DNA from: Trifolium pratense
Lineage: Eukaryota > Streptophyta > Magnoliopsida > Fabales > Fabaceae
Direction of reading: 5' to 3'
NCBI RefSeq assembly: GCF_020283565.1
Contig: NC_060065.1
Location: 22,432,409 to 22,496,408, forward strand
Length of the DNA: 64,000 nucleotides
Every line of letters starts with the position of its first letter. The first letter of the stretch is position 1. The notes below the pieces were generated by a model. The model saw only the letters and a list, made by a program, of their open reading frames with translations. It searched no databases and was not told where the DNA came from. The position numbers were made by a program, and so were the translations under genes. This document shows positions 11,098 to 21,503 of the stretch, in pieces.

Positions 11098-11310
11098 TCT
11101 TTCCATCTTCATCCAAAATGCACATCTTCAAACCTTTTTTAGTTGTTACTCTACATTCAGCAACATATAATTGATCGTGTGTAAAGACAGGTCGAGGTAG
11201 ATACAGTCCTACCTTAGACAACGATTGTCCCTGACTTTTGTTAATTGTCATAGCAAAACATTATGAAATAGGAATCTGTCTTCGTGTGAATTTGAATGGA
11301 AAAGAGGGCA
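11098..11310 (-). pseudogene. Helitron (PIF1-type) helicase C-terminal fragment
   Basis: About 70 residues are preserved. The core [18 protein letters not shown] is followed by [15 protein letters not shown], a segment highly characteristic of the final helicase motifs of plant Helitron RepHel proteins. An in-frame TAA sits just before CFAM where a codon is expected, and the usual SR pair after YVA reads ECR. The fragment is cut off after DEDGKTK by the nested MITE. No Rep domain or upstream helicase motif remains, so it is a dead fragment of a once autonomous element. Confidence 0.82.
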
Positions 11311-12841
11311 AAACATGGACTTAGCTAATTGTGTATTTCAAGCCTTATATTATTCAAAAACTAATAAAAAACTCAGATTATTCAAAGAAATATCCTCTAT
11401 AAATCACAAAATTACATTAACAAATTAACAAAAACATAAAAGATTTCAGTTTCAAAACAAAAGCATAAAATAGATTAAAGATGAAAAAACATAACCCTTT
11501 TGGTGCTGCTCTCTACTCCAGATTATTCTACTCGCAACAAAAAAGATTGTAGAAATTTGCTGCTCCTAACTTTCACTTCAAGATGGATATACACTTTCAC
11601 AATAAATCCTAAAAAAAAAAAAGTTTTCCTCGTAAGATATCAAAGTCTTTCCAATCAATAACATATCAAAGTCTTTATAATAATAACAATAGTTTTGATC
11701 TGTTTAAAACTCAGATTAACATTAGAAACAATAACTCGAATATATTTTTTCTCATTAAAAATAAACTTAATAACAGGAGCAAATAAAAATAACATAACAG
11801 GGACTGAGAATGAGATTACCTGGGGCTGTGGGATGGGTCTTGAAATAGGTCAGAGATTCAATTGAGAAGAGAACCTAATTTACAAACATAAACATAAAAT
11901 TAATCATTCCACAAAAAAATCAGATGATGAAATCAAAGATTTCAAAATAGGGTTTCAGAAATCAACAATCATAAATCACAAATTGCTAAACGGAAAAACG
12001 AAATCAAAATTGAAACAAAATCATAAAGCAGATTGAAGAAATAGATGAAAGGGGGAAATAACTGAAACTCAATACATCAGTTATATACCACTCAAATCAG
12101 ATTAAAATATTATCAAAAAAATGAAATCAAACCTAACTCAAAAGGGGGAAATTCAAAATTCAAAATTCTGATTCAATACCAGAAAATCGTTTATCTCCTC
12201 TGTGTTGCTATTCACCGTTTTGGATAAAATTGGGAGATGAGGAATTGGGATAGTGACAGGTTGAGAAATTGAAGCTTTCTTTTGGTTAATGGGTGCAGAG
12301 GAGAAAAATTGGCTTCTTCTACATGGTCCAGAGGTTTGCATGAATTGGGGGCTAGGATTTCTGGAACATGGCGTGGAGGGAGAGAAAAGTTACCAAAATT
12401 GTGTTTCGCGCGTGGTTTGTTTCCTTCTAGGTTTGTTCCGTTTTGTGAGGGAATATATTTTTCTTTTTTTTTGGCACAACAGTAATAGTAAGTGGTGGCC
12501 TGGTGGGCTGGATCTTTTTTGTTTATTTGAAGCCCAAGTTTGGAGCTTAAGCCAAAAGAAGGGGGAAAATTCAAATGTTTGAATTTTCTTCCACCTCAAC
12601 CAACCAACATGGCAACCTAAGCTAAAAATGACATGAAAATAATATTATAAAATGATGATTTGGCAAGAGTGTGGTTAGAAGTTGACAAATAAGCAAACTT
12701 TCCCCAACATGTGTTTGGGTTTGTATATTATTAAGATGGGTACCTGTAGGTAAGGAAAGCGCATAACCATCCAAAGAAACTATATATAATTATCTGTTGA
12801 GAGAATATAAAATTAATGCAATTGCTGCCAAATTGGTCTAA

Positions 12842-12992
12842 CCCGCACACAATCACGAAGTAGGTGAAGAAGCGTGAGAGGAGCACACCGGGAAGACATA
12901 GCTATCAGTGACACCGCATTTAGCTCGCTTTACATTTGTTTTTAGACCATCATTATACAAGAGCCAAAGAAAAATGTCTATACGATGGGGGC
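12842..12992 (-). pseudogene. LINE reverse transcriptase zinc-binding region, 3' half
   Basis: The minus-strand translation carries RIDIFLWLLYNDGLKTN and then a Cys-x2-Cys-like segment. After a frame change it continues as HLLRDCVRVRPIWQQL, which is the usual order of the zf-RVT domain of plant L1-type elements. The copia insertion at 12993 interrupts the tryptophan-rich start of the domain. It continues at 27255 on the other side of the insertion. Confidence 0.72.
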
Positions 12993-13226
12993 TGTTAAGT
13001 ATAACAAAGAATGAAGAAAGGAATGATAAAGTCAATATACGTAAATAGTTAGTTTTGTTAGTTGTAACTAACTTGTAGTACAAGTTAGTATATGTTAGGC
13101 ATAGATTAGCTTATAATAGATCCTCATTAGTACTATATAAAGGATCATAAGCTTGTATTACGATTCATTCAATTCATAATGTTGAATCTCACTTTTCTAT
13201 TTCTCTCCAAATTCTTTATCTTAACA
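12993..13226 (+). repeat. copia 5' LTR
   Basis: It starts TGTTAAGT and ends CTTAACA. A TATA-like ACTATATAAAGG near 13132-13143 would place a transcript start inside the LTR. It differs from the 3' LTR at three positions, one of them a CG to TG change. Confidence 0.95.
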
Positions 13227-13238
13227 TGGTATCACCGC
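13227..13238 (+). other. copia primer-binding site
   Basis: TGGTATCA directly abuts the LTR and is the standard complement to the 3' end of initiator methionine tRNA used by plant copia elements. The match degrades after eight bases. Confidence 0.85.
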
Positions 13239-13334
13239 CATAATGATCCTTGACACCGTAACCGTTTTCCGTCGCCGTAACAGTTTCTTCTCTGATCATC
13301 TTCTTCCTTGATTTTTTTCTTCCTTTCTTGCACC

Positions 13335-14646
13335 ATGCCTCCTCGTAATGCTCCCTATCCCGTCCTTGACAATTCCTCACCTTACTACGTTCATCCCGGC
13401 GATGGTCCTTCATCTGTCGTTGTTACTCCTCTACTCGCCGGTTCTAATTATCACTCGTGGTCTCGATCCATGAAACGTGCTTTAGGTGCAAAAATGAAGC
13501 TTGATTTCATTGATGGAACTCTTCCTGTTCCTGAAGATGATTTTGATCCTGCGTTTCGAGCTTGGCATCGCTGTAACCAACTCGTTTCGGCATGGATTCT
13601 CAGCTCTGTTTCGCCGTCAATTGCTCAATATATTGTGTTCATGGAGAACGCTATTGACATTTGGAATGATTTGCGTGAACGTTTCTCACAAGGTAATTTG
13701 ATTCGCATCTCTGAATTACAACAAGAAGCTTATGCATTGAAGAGAGATTATAGGTCTGTAACTGATTTCTACACTGATTTGAAGGTAATTTGGGAAGAAT
13801 TGGAATTGTATCTTCCTATTCCTTCGTGTACCTGTCCTCGTCGTTGTACTTGTGAAGTTATGCGTTCTGCACGTCGCAATCACACTTTGCTTCATACAAT
13901 TCGCTTTCTCACTGGTTTAAATGCGAATTTTTCCACTATTAAGTCTCAGATATTGATTATGGATCCTCTTCCTCCTATCAACAAGGTGTTCTCTCTTGTG
14001 TTGCAACATGAACGCCAAGGTATATCTCCTGAATCTGATGATTCTACAATTCTTGTTAATGCTGCTCGTTCTACACCTTCTTCCTCTGGTTACAAGTAAT
14101 CTACTCAATCTTCATCTGGTTCCAAACCTCCACGCAAGTGCACTTACTGTGGAATGAATAATCACTTTGTTGAGAATTGTTTCAAGAAGAATGGTGTACC
14201 TCCACACATGAAAAAATTTGCTTCTACTCATAGTGTTGCGTCTGAGGAAGGGATTACTGATTCTAATGCTGCAACTTCTTCACAAAATTCCACTGCAGCC
14301 TCTCCTTCTATCTCTCAAGACCAATATGACAAGCTAATGTCAATCCTTCAAAATTCACATCTTGCTTCCAATGTTAAGGTTGCAAGCTCCAATCAGGTTG
14401 GTTCATCTATGATCACTGATCATTCATCAGTGACTCACAAAGGTATAAGCTCTCCTTCCATTAATGCATGTGTTGTTAGTACTTGGATTATAGATTCAGG
14501 AGCTAGTCACCATATATGCAGTTCTTTAAATTGGTTTCAATCTTACATTGAGATCAATCCTATTAATATAAAATTACCTAATGGAAATTTTGCTATTGCA
14601 AAATATTCTGGCAATGTTAGTTTTTCTCCCCAATTTATTATCCATG
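13335..14646 (+). pseudogene. copia gag and protease start, broken
   Basis: The frame begins MPPRNAPYPVLDN and contains a copia-type Gag core (LAGSNYHSWSRSMKRAL). A TAA stop at 14097-14099 interrupts it. The same frame then continues with a zinc knuckle of the CX2CX4HX4C type (CTYCGMNNHFVENC) and the aspartic protease site WIIDSGASHHIC. It is cut at 14646 by the gypsy insertion and resumes at 22353 after a CCATG target duplication. Apart from the TAA and the insertion this part is well preserved. Confidence 0.9.
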
Positions 14647-15496
14647 TGTTTACACTGATTTTTGGTAAACAACCGCTAGTTTAAATTAATTACTTGAGAG
14701 ATCAACTAGTAAATCTCGGGACAATTGTTCATGCATTTCATTAAAAGAAATTTGGAAGTTTATCTTTAAAGACATCCTTATTTTGCAAAAGAACAATATG
14801 TTTGATTTCTGAAACATATGTTAAATACGAGCAAAGTAAGTTCACTCGAACGAAAGAACCAGAAAAAATGCAGAATTTGTAAATGCTTTAGAAAATAAAG
14901 ACTTATGGAAAGTAAACTTGCATTTAGAATGTAAAAATTACAAAGAAAGTATAAAGGTTCACCGATTCATACATCTTTCTCGAATAACTCGTTTCTCGCC
15001 TTAACATGGATACTTTGAGTGTTTGAGATTTTGTGTAAATGAATTGTGACCCCTACTTCGACTATACAGACTTCTATTTATAGAAAACTAAGTAACGTCT
15101 AACTCTAACGTTAAACTACTAAACTTCAGCCACGCGTCCTTTTGCATTTGAAATGAACCAAGGCCTTGAACCGTTGCAACTGTCGAAGTTGAATCATATT
15201 TGAAGGATGAAAAATACTCTAAGTCCACAACTTGAGCGTTTCGATTTATTACTTCCAATCGAAGTAACCTTCTACTCGAAAAGCAGCATCTCTTCATAAC
15301 TTGCAGACTCATTATCCTTAAAGACATTACCCTTCACCTTCATTAAATGATAAGATAAGAGAATTAAATTCTCTTGTTCTTGAAGACATTTAAAACCTGG
15401 CACTATCAAAGCCATTTGACGAACTTTTTAGTAATTAATGTCTTTGGAATTAGAGATGAAAACATATTTTAGCTCAAGCTAAAATATGGGATAACA
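14647..15496 (-). repeat. gypsy LTR (3' LTR on the minus strand)
   Basis: TG...CA ends are seen (TGTTTACACT ... GGGATAACA). A 79-residue frame on the minus strand inside it (15088-15327) is repeated in the other LTR and is not considered coding. Confidence 0.95.
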
Positions 15497-15511
15497 AATT
15501 GCCCCCAAAAA
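15497..15511 (-). other. gypsy polypurine tract
   Basis: On the minus strand TTTTTGGGGGCAATT directly precedes the 3' LTR. This is the expected primer for plus-strand DNA synthesis. Confidence 0.7.
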
Positions 15512-15652
15512 TGCCTGTTTCGATTTGAATGATTCGAATGAAATAAGAAAATGGCATTTTTAAAGTACTTTGTCATATATATACATACCACTTTCATTCT
15601 CCTCTGTTTCGAACGGATAGTATCATAGCATTAAAGGGCAACCGCTTCGTTC

Positions 15653-17896
15653 CTAGCAAACTGTCCCGTTCTGCACTAATTGTTCTAATTTCTCTTTGGA
15701 CACTTTGTATCCTGAAGCAATCTGTGCTAAGTCATTTGCTTCTTGGTTTTCTATTCGAGGAACATGTTCTATGTCAATCGAATCGAAACGTTTTAGTAAC
15801 GCATTCGCTATAACAAAATAACGAATCAAATGCTCTTTAATACATTTGTACTCTTTTGTCAATTGTTTCAAAACTAATTCTGAATCACCTTTTATTTTAA
15901 TGTCTTTTGCCCCCAGGCTCAATAATATTTCTAATCCTGCTATCAAAGCCTCATATTCAGCTTCATTGTTCGAACAAATACCATTAATCCTGTATTTGAA
16001 CCTAGTAGGAATTTTTTGTGGGGAAATTATCAAAATACCTATTCCAGTACCATGTTGATGTCTAGACCCATCAAAATATAAAGTCCATGGTTCGACAGCA
16101 ATGTAATTCTGAGGTGATTCGATTGCTGAATGATCAACAATAAAGTCAGCCACTATTTGGCCTTTAATTGCTTTCAAAAGTTTGTATGAAAGTGAGTATT
16201 CAGAAAGAGCTAAGGCCCATCTTCCAATTCGACTATGTAAAATTGGTTTTAGCAACATATGTTTAATAACATCATAATGAGAATAAACATAAACATCAAT
16301 AGGCTTTATATAATGCTTCAATTTCATACAAGAAAAGTACAAACAAAGACAAAGCTTTTCAATACTACTGTATCTAGTTTCAACATCATTAAGGACTCTA
16401 CTTAGATAATAAATGGCCTTTTCTTCGCCACTTTCGTCCTCTTGGGCTAACATACTACCTAATGTGGTATCAGATGCTGAAATATACAACTTCATAAACT
16501 TATTTCTAATTGGTGGCATCAGAGTTGGAGGATTAGACAAGTATTTTTTGATTTCATCAAATGCTTCTTGTTGATCCTGCCCCCAAGTAAAAATATCTTC
16601 TTTCTTGAGTCGAAGCAATGGTGAAAAAGCTTGAGCTTTACCACTTAGATTCGAAATGAATCTTCTCAGAAAGTTGATTTTTCCCAACAAGGATTGAAGT
16701 TGCTTTTTGTTTGTTGGAGGGTTAGTCTCCAAAATCGCTTTTGTCTTGTTTTGGTTTATCTCAATGCCTTTTTTATGCACCACAAACCCAAGGAAATCTC
16801 CTGCATGTACACAAAAAGCACATTTCAATGGATTCATTTTCAATCCATATTTCCTCATTCTTTCGAATGACTTTTTTAAACAAACCAAATGATCATTTTG
16901 TGATGATGATTTAACAATAATATCATCAATATATACTTGCATAAAAGTATCTATAAAATCATGGAAAATTGAGTTCATTGCTCTCTGGTATGTGGCTCCG
17001 GCATTTTTCAATCCAAACGGCATTACGACCCATTCATAGGTACTCAAAGCCCCTGGGCATCGAAAAGCCGTTTTTGCCACATCTTCCTCAGCGATAAAAA
17101 TTTGGTTATAACCAGAATATCCATCTAACATGCTAAGATATTCGAACCCTGCTGCTGAATCTATTAGCATTTCTGCTACAGGCATCGAATATTCATCTTT
17201 AGGGGTAGCATTATTTAAGTCCCTAAAATCTATACATATTCTAAGAGAACCATTTTTCTTAATGACAGGAACTATATTTGCTAACCATTCGACGTACCTG
17301 GCAGTCCGGATGAACTTGCTCCTCAGCAGCCTTTCGATTTCCTCCTTGATCTTAGATAGGATTTCTGGTGCAAATCTTCTTGGTGATTGTTTAACTGGTT
17401 TCTTGTCTGGTCGAATGGGTAGTCTGTGTTCGACCAAATTTCTGTTTAAACCTGGCATTTCATCATAATCCCAAGCAAAACAATCTTTGAACTCTTTAAG
17501 GAGTTCAACCAGTTTATCACGCAAGTCCTTTGGGATATTAGCACTTATGTACGTTGGCCTTTTGATCGAGCCATCTCCAATATCTATTTCCTCCAAAGGG
17601 TCTTGGGCCTGCATCTTTTGACTGGAACTGGAAGGATCCTTTTCAAATCCTAACGGTTCTTCATCATAGATGCAGTCCAATTTTTGAGTCATTGGCAATA
17701 CTTTGCCATTTTCACAGTTATTGGCTTCGACAGCCAAATTTTCTCGCAGCATTGTGGCTTCTAAAGCCATTTTTATCTTGTTTTCGGCCATATAAGCCGA
17801 AATTTTGGCCCAAGCATTGGGCTTAGTCATCGTAGTATTCTTCAAGGTCCCACCCAGTTGGGCGGACTTTGCCTTCATCCACATGTGGACCATCAT
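15653..17896 (-). CDS. gypsy reverse transcriptase, RNase H and second (aRNH) RNase H
   Basis: The 747-residue frame opens inside the end of the gag-protease frame, which it overlaps by 74 bases in the +1 register. The reverse transcriptase shows ICIDFRDLNNATPKD, MPFGLKNAGATYQRAM (a form typical of the Tat clade) and the catalytic YIDDIIVKS. A first RNase H follows (around LYISASDTTLGSMLAQE). A second, archaeal-type RNase H comes next (YFDGSRHQHGTGIG, NNEAEYEALIAGLE, KGDSELVLKQL), the dual arrangement described for Tat elements. The frame stops a few residues after the second RNase H. Neither the HHCC zinc finger nor the DDE core of an integrase is found before the LTR. Translation presumably needs a +1 shift or a polyprotein fusion, which is inference. 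Confidence 0.93.
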   Translation of the reverse strand: MMVHMWMKAKSAQLGGTLKNTTMTKPNAWAKISAYMAENKIKMALEATMLRENLAVEANNCENGKVLPMTQKLDCIYDEEPLGFEKDPSSSSQKMQAQDPLEEIDIGDGSIKRPTYISANIPKDLRDKLVELLKEFKDCFAWDYDEMPGLNRNLVEHRLPIRPDKKPVKQSPRRFAPEILSKIKEEIERLLRSKFIRTARYVEWLANIVPVIKKNGSLRICIDFRDLNNATPKDEYSMPVAEMLIDSAAGFEYLSMLDGYSGYNQIFIAEEDVAKTAFRCPGALSTYEWVVMPFGLKNAGATYQRAMNSIFHDFIDTFMQVYIDDIIVKSSSQNDHLVCLKKSFERMRKYGLKMNPLKCAFCVHAGDFLGFVVHKKGIEINQNKTKAILETNPPTNKKQLQSLLGKINFLRRFISNLSGKAQAFSPLLRLKKEDIFTWGQDQQEAFDEIKKYLSNPPTLMPPIRNKFMKLYISASDTTLGSMLAQEDESGEEKAIYYLSRVLNDVETRYSSIEKLCLCLYFSCMKLKHYIKPIDVYVYSHYDVIKHMLLKPILHSRIGRWALALSEYSLSYKLLKAIKGQIVADFIVDHSAIESPQNYIAVEPWTLYFDGSRHQHGTGIGILIISPQKIPTRFKYRINGICSNNEAEYEALIAGLEILLSLGAKDIKIKGDSELVLKQLTKEYKCIKEHLIRYFVIANALLKRFDSIDIEHVPRIENQEANDLAQIASGYKVSKEKLEQLVQNGTVC

Positions 17897-20765
17897 CTAT
17901 CTCCTCTCTCTCCCAAATGAATCCATGAGTTGGATCTAATTTGACAGAATGGTAGACATTATCAGCAGGGGCATAGGCATATCCCTGTTCAGTACATGGC
18001 GATATATTCGCCAACTTCTTATCAAACGAATGCTTAGTTATGTGGTGTGTCTCAGCCCTAAAATAACTTTGATCGGCTTCGATATTTTCCACCACACCAT
18101 CTTCTCTCCAAATACTCACCCTCTGATGGAGAGTCGAAGGCACTGCTCCAACACCATGTATCCACTCCCTTCTTAGAAGCAGATTATAATTGGCCTTCGA
18201 TGCTACAACCAAAAACAGAGTTGGCCTAACAGTGCTGCCAACTGCCACATCGACTTGAATTGCCCCCAGCGAGAAACCAGTCTCACCTTCGTAATTCGAA
18301 AGAACGATGTTGTGAGGGTGCAAGTCAGTAGAAAATTTACCAATCTTGATAATCATGAATTCTGGCATCAGGTTTACTGCTGCTCCTCCATCAATCAACA
18401 CCTTGTTGACCCCCACATTATTTACTTTGGCCTGAATAAAGAGGGGTTTCAAATGATTCTTCATTCCCTCAGTTGGCCTCTTAAAATTGGCCATCTGTTC
18501 CTCTAAACAGCCATTATTCATCACATAATAACACATTGGCTTGTGCAAAGCCAATTCAGACTCATCGAACTCATCCTCCCCTTCGGTCACTTCTGACCAC
18601 ACGTCATATTCAGCAGGGAGGATCGAAACTACGTTCACCAGCACATCAAATTCAGGATCTGAATCAAGGAGATCCTCATCTTCCATATTCTCTTCTTCGA
18701 ACTTATTCTCAACCTTTCGATCATCCCCTAGTTGAGTCAATCTTTCTTTCAGAGGCCTTCTGGTCACTTCGACAACCTGTTTTCCTTTGTTGTCTTCAGT
18801 CTTTTGAGCCTCTTGAAGGGAGAGTCTTTGTTGGCGCTGATGCCTACGCCATTGTGTGCGGGTCATGGGATTCTTTCCCATGTAATTGTTTCTGTAAGCA
18901 TACTTCTTCGAATCAATAGAATGACTCGAATGATTCTTACTTGAACTTCCCTTGTCAACAGAATTTCTGACAGGGTTTGGTGCACGACCATGAACCCATT
19001 TGTTCATTGGTGAGTTGTTGGATGGCACAAAAGTATTTGGGTTGCCCAACCTTTGATGTATTGGTTTGGCATGCGCCATGTTCTGTCTTTTCATTGGCCT
19101 TGACTTTGGCCAATTCTCTTTGTTTCTTCTGAATGGTATAAACTTGTTAAGGCCCTCAGTAGCCTTCTTGTCGAATACAGCACTGCACCTTGGGCAAAGC
19201 ATAACTTCAGACTTGTTAAGCTTACACCTTTGCAGAAAGTCAATCAGCTCCTCTTCAGCCCCAGGATAGACTACTTTCATTTTCTCGTAGTATTCATTCT
19301 CTGGAATAGAAACCAATTGAGCGCCTCCTGATAAGTCCATGGCATCGATCATCAAGCATTCGACCAGTTCTACATAGGAAGCATCTGATATTTGTAGTGG
19401 ATCTTCGTCAATTTTCATCTGTTGTCTGGATTTCTCTCCAAACTTCAACCTTCCATCTTTCAAGGCCTTTTGAACCAGATCCCTGAAAAGAACACATTGT
19501 GAGGTTTTATGACCCAAAAAATTATGAAATTTGCAAAAACCTCTTTTCTTTTGTTGTTCAAGGGGAGGCACTTTCAATCCCTTTGGAACAACAATTTGGC
19601 CATCAGTAACCAATAAATCGAATATTTCATCACATTTAGTTATGTCAAATGAATAAGTTTTAGCAACAAATTTATCATTCTTAGGTTCGACAGGATTTTT
19701 TCCATTCGAAGGTTTTAGTAATTTACAGACATAAGGAGGGCCAGGTTTTAGTTCGGCCACATTAATTTCATTATCCTCTATGTCTCCATAATTTATTACA
19801 TATTCCTCATCATCATCATCCATAGTTTCGACATAAGCAATCTTTTCCCTCTTTTGAAACTTTGATGATCTAGCCTTTTCAGCCTTAAGGCGTTCGACCT
19901 GTCTTACCCTATCCGCTAATTGTGCCATGTCTCTTAGATGTTGTGTATCTAATTTCTTTCGAATTGAATAATCTAGGCCTTCAGCAGCCATTTCGACTAA
20001 CTCATGTTCAGGCACTTGAGTAAAACATCTGGCCTTGAGTAGCCTAAATCGATTCAAATAATCATCTATGGACTCTGGTGTCTTTCTCCTCACACTGGCC
20101 AATTCCTTCAAACTAATCTTAGATTGGCTCATATAAAACTGTTCGTGGAAAGCCCTTTCCAATTGAGTCCAATGCTGAATCGAACGAGGGGGAAGAGTTG
20201 TGAACCAAGTGAAAGCATTTTTTGTAAGGGAATTTGGGAAATATTTCAACCTTAAATTTTCATTATCTGCCAAATTTCCTGCTTCAGCAAAAAATCTTGC
20301 CACATGTTCCACGGTTGACTCAGTTGTGTCCCCAGCAAACTTTGTGAATTTGGGGATTTTCCATCCCCTTGGCAATTCAGTTTGTAGTATATACTCAGAT
20401 AATGGGGAAATAAAGTTAGGCCTATGTAGGCCAACATTGAAACCATTTTGAGTTAAGATAGTTTCGACTAGATTTGCCAAGTTATCTTGTTGCGCAAAAT
20501 TATTTCTTTGCACATTTCTAACTACTTCGTCAGCATTCTGATTTCTATTAACCAAAATTACTTCAGGCTCTGGCACATGGTTCACTACTGGAGCCGGTGG
20601 TTCCTCTTGTACCACTTGTGGCACTTGATTGTTTGGAACTTCATTGTTCACATGAAACCCTTGGTTCTGAACCTGTGTTTGGTTTCGAATGGGCTGAAGG
20701 TTTTGGTTAGGCATTGCAGGAGTACCAAAGAAATCTGCAATTCGCCCCATCTGATGGGCTAACAA
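17823..20765 (-). CDS. gypsy gag core and protease
   Basis: This 980-codon frame follows directly, in the same register, after a TAG at 20766-20768; its first codon is TTG, not ATG. A retrotransposon Gag domain is seen at about residues 150-260 (AFTWFTTLPPRSIQHWTQLE). A C-H-H-C knuckle-like segment follows (CKFHNFLGHKTSQC). The pepsin-type protease site VLIDGGAAVNLMP is near residue 790. The middle is rich in basic and Asn residues, as in nucleocapsid regions. Apart from the amber codon upstream, no stop or frameshift interrupts nearly 3 kb, which agrees with the young LTRs. Confidence 0.9.
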   Translation of the reverse strand: MLAHQMGRIADFFGTPAMPNQNLQPIRNQTQVQNQGFHVNNEVPNNQVPQVVQEEPPAPVVNHVPEPEVILVNRNQNADEVVRNVQRNNFAQQDNLANLVETILTQNGFNVGLHRPNFISPLSEYILQTELPRGWKIPKFTKFAGDTTESTVEHVARFFAEAGNLADNENLRLKYFPNSLTKNAFTWFTTLPPRSIQHWTQLERAFHEQFYMSQSKISLKELASVRRKTPESIDDYLNRFRLLKARCFTQVPEHELVEMAAEGLDYSIRKKLDTQHLRDMAQLADRVRQVERLKAEKARSSKFQKREKIAYVETMDDDDEEYVINYGDIEDNEINVAELKPGPPYVCKLLKPSNGKNPVEPKNDKFVAKTYSFDITKCDEIFDLLVTDGQIVVPKGLKVPPLEQQKKRGFCKFHNFLGHKTSQCVLFRDLVQKALKDGRLKFGEKSRQQMKIDEDPLQISDASYVELVECLMIDAMDLSGGAQLVSIPENEYYEKMKVVYPGAEEELIDFLQRCKLNKSEVMLCPRCSAVFDKKATEGLNKFIPFRRNKENWPKSRPMKRQNMAHAKPIHQRLGNPNTFVPSNNSPMNKWVHGRAPNPVRNSVDKGSSSKNHSSHSIDSKKYAYRNNYMGKNPMTRTQWRRHQRQQRLSLQEAQKTEDNKGKQVVEVTRRPLKERLTQLGDDRKVENKFEEENMEDEDLLDSDPEFDVLVNVVSILPAEYDVWSEVTEGEDEFDESELALHKPMCYYVMNNGCLEEQMANFKRPTEGMKNHLKPLFIQAKVNNVGVNKVLIDGGAAVNLMPEFMIIKIGKFSTDLHPHNIVLSNYEGETGFSLGAIQVDVAVGSTVRPTLFLVVASKANYNLLLRREWIHGVGAVPSTLHQRVSIWREDGVVENIEADQSYFRAETHHITKHSFDKKLANISPCTEQGYAYAPADNVYHSVKLDPTHGFIWEREEIDDGPHVDEGKVRPTGWDLEEYYDD

Positions 20766-21377
20766 CTAATAATTGTTATTTGTATTGTTAATCAAGGGAT
20801 TCAAAATAGTTCCCAATTGCGAAGTCAGAGTATTAACCATTTCATGATTACTCTCGTCCATTTGTTGTCGAAAGGACATCATAGTTACATTGGTTAGATT
20901 TTGTAAGGCAATGTCTCTGGTCCTATTTCCCACAACAGAGACTGCTGGGGAAGGCATGGTACTCCTTTCAGGATTTTGATTAGAATTATGTAAGCCTGCC
21001 ATTAGAGATTCTGGCATTCCTAATCCTGATTGGTTCAACAGAAATGATCGAATGGGGCTCCTTACATCTTCAGCACCAGGCTGACTGCCCCCTATACCAT
21101 GTGATACTAACGAAGATATCGACCCAGATACAGTCGAACTCGTTGAGGGCATTGTTACCCCTATATTCCCAAAACTGACTGGAGGAACGCTCGAAGCAGA
21201 TGTTCCAGAGCCTTGAGCCATGATAGTAGCGTTGCTAATTGACGCTTGTGTTGGCTGTCCTTCAGGATTTGGGACATTGTTGTTATTGTTTTGATTGTTA
21301 TTTGGTGGTCTAACCATTTTTGATCTAGATTTAACACTAGTTAAATTTGGTAAAGATTTACCACTTCTCAAATGCAT
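20766..21377 (-). CDS. gypsy Gag N-terminal region, ending in an in-frame amber codon
   Basis: The likely true start of Gag is here (MHLRSGKSLPN...). The 203 residues are rich in Asn, Ser and Gly and end at a TAG that separates this part from the in-frame continuation at 20765. The amber codon could be a programmed readthrough site. It could also be a simple C-to-T loss of a CAG glutamine codon, given that methylation-type changes are seen elsewhere in this nest. Confidence 0.75.
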   Translation of the reverse strand: MHLRSGKSLPNLTSVKSRSKMVRPPNNNQNNNNNVPNPEGQPTQASISNATIMAQGSGTSASSVPPVSFGNIGVTMPSTSSTVSGSISSLVSHGIGGSQPGAEDVRSPIRSFLLNQSGLGMPESLMAGLHNSNQNPERSTMPSPAVSVVGNRTRDIALQNLTNVTMMSFRQQMDESNHEMVNTLTSQLGTILNPLINNTNNNY

Positions 21378-21483
21378 ACAAAATCAAAACACAAACTATA
21401 AATACTAACTGTCTTAGTATTTGTAAAAGGATTTTTAGAAAATAAACTTCTCTCTAAAAATGTAAATTGCACCAAACAACCCG

Positions 21484-21501
21484 TCCCACTGGGCGTGCCA
21501 A
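21484..21501 (-). other. gypsy primer-binding site
   Basis: On the minus strand TGGCACGCCCAGTGGGAC begins two bases after the LTR and starts with the TGG expected opposite a tRNA CCA end. I do not assign the primer tRNA. Confidence 0.7.
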
Positions 21502-21503
21502 TT

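Larger units (their letters stand above)
10327..12736 (-). mobile_element. non-autonomous Helitron with helicase remnant
   Basis: On the minus strand the element begins with TC (TCTTAATAATATACAAACCC) at 12736. It ends at 10327 with a GC-rich hairpin (CCCGTACGTTAGCACGGG) followed ten bases later by CTAG. The host bases are A and T on that strand, as Helitrons require. A helicase fragment in the same orientation (11098-11310) supports the call. A MITE is nested at 10693-11093. The 11.3-12.6 kb interior has overlapping frames on both strands but no recognisable domain, and may be captured or decayed DNA. Confidence 0.78.

Noticed and set aside
11066..11251. Small intact helicase-like gene
   Set aside because: It is only the last motifs of a Helitron helicase, with an in-frame stop just upstream and its C terminus overrun by a MITE.
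12212..12599. Overlapping frames of 60-120 residues on both strands near the Helitron 5' end
   Set aside because: No domain, frames overlap each other on both strands, and the composition is that of non-coding A-rich DNA.
15088..15327. 79-residue minus-strand frame, identical copy at 21944-22183
   Set aside because: It lies wholly in the gypsy LTR and is duplicated only because the LTRs are; no recognisable protein.
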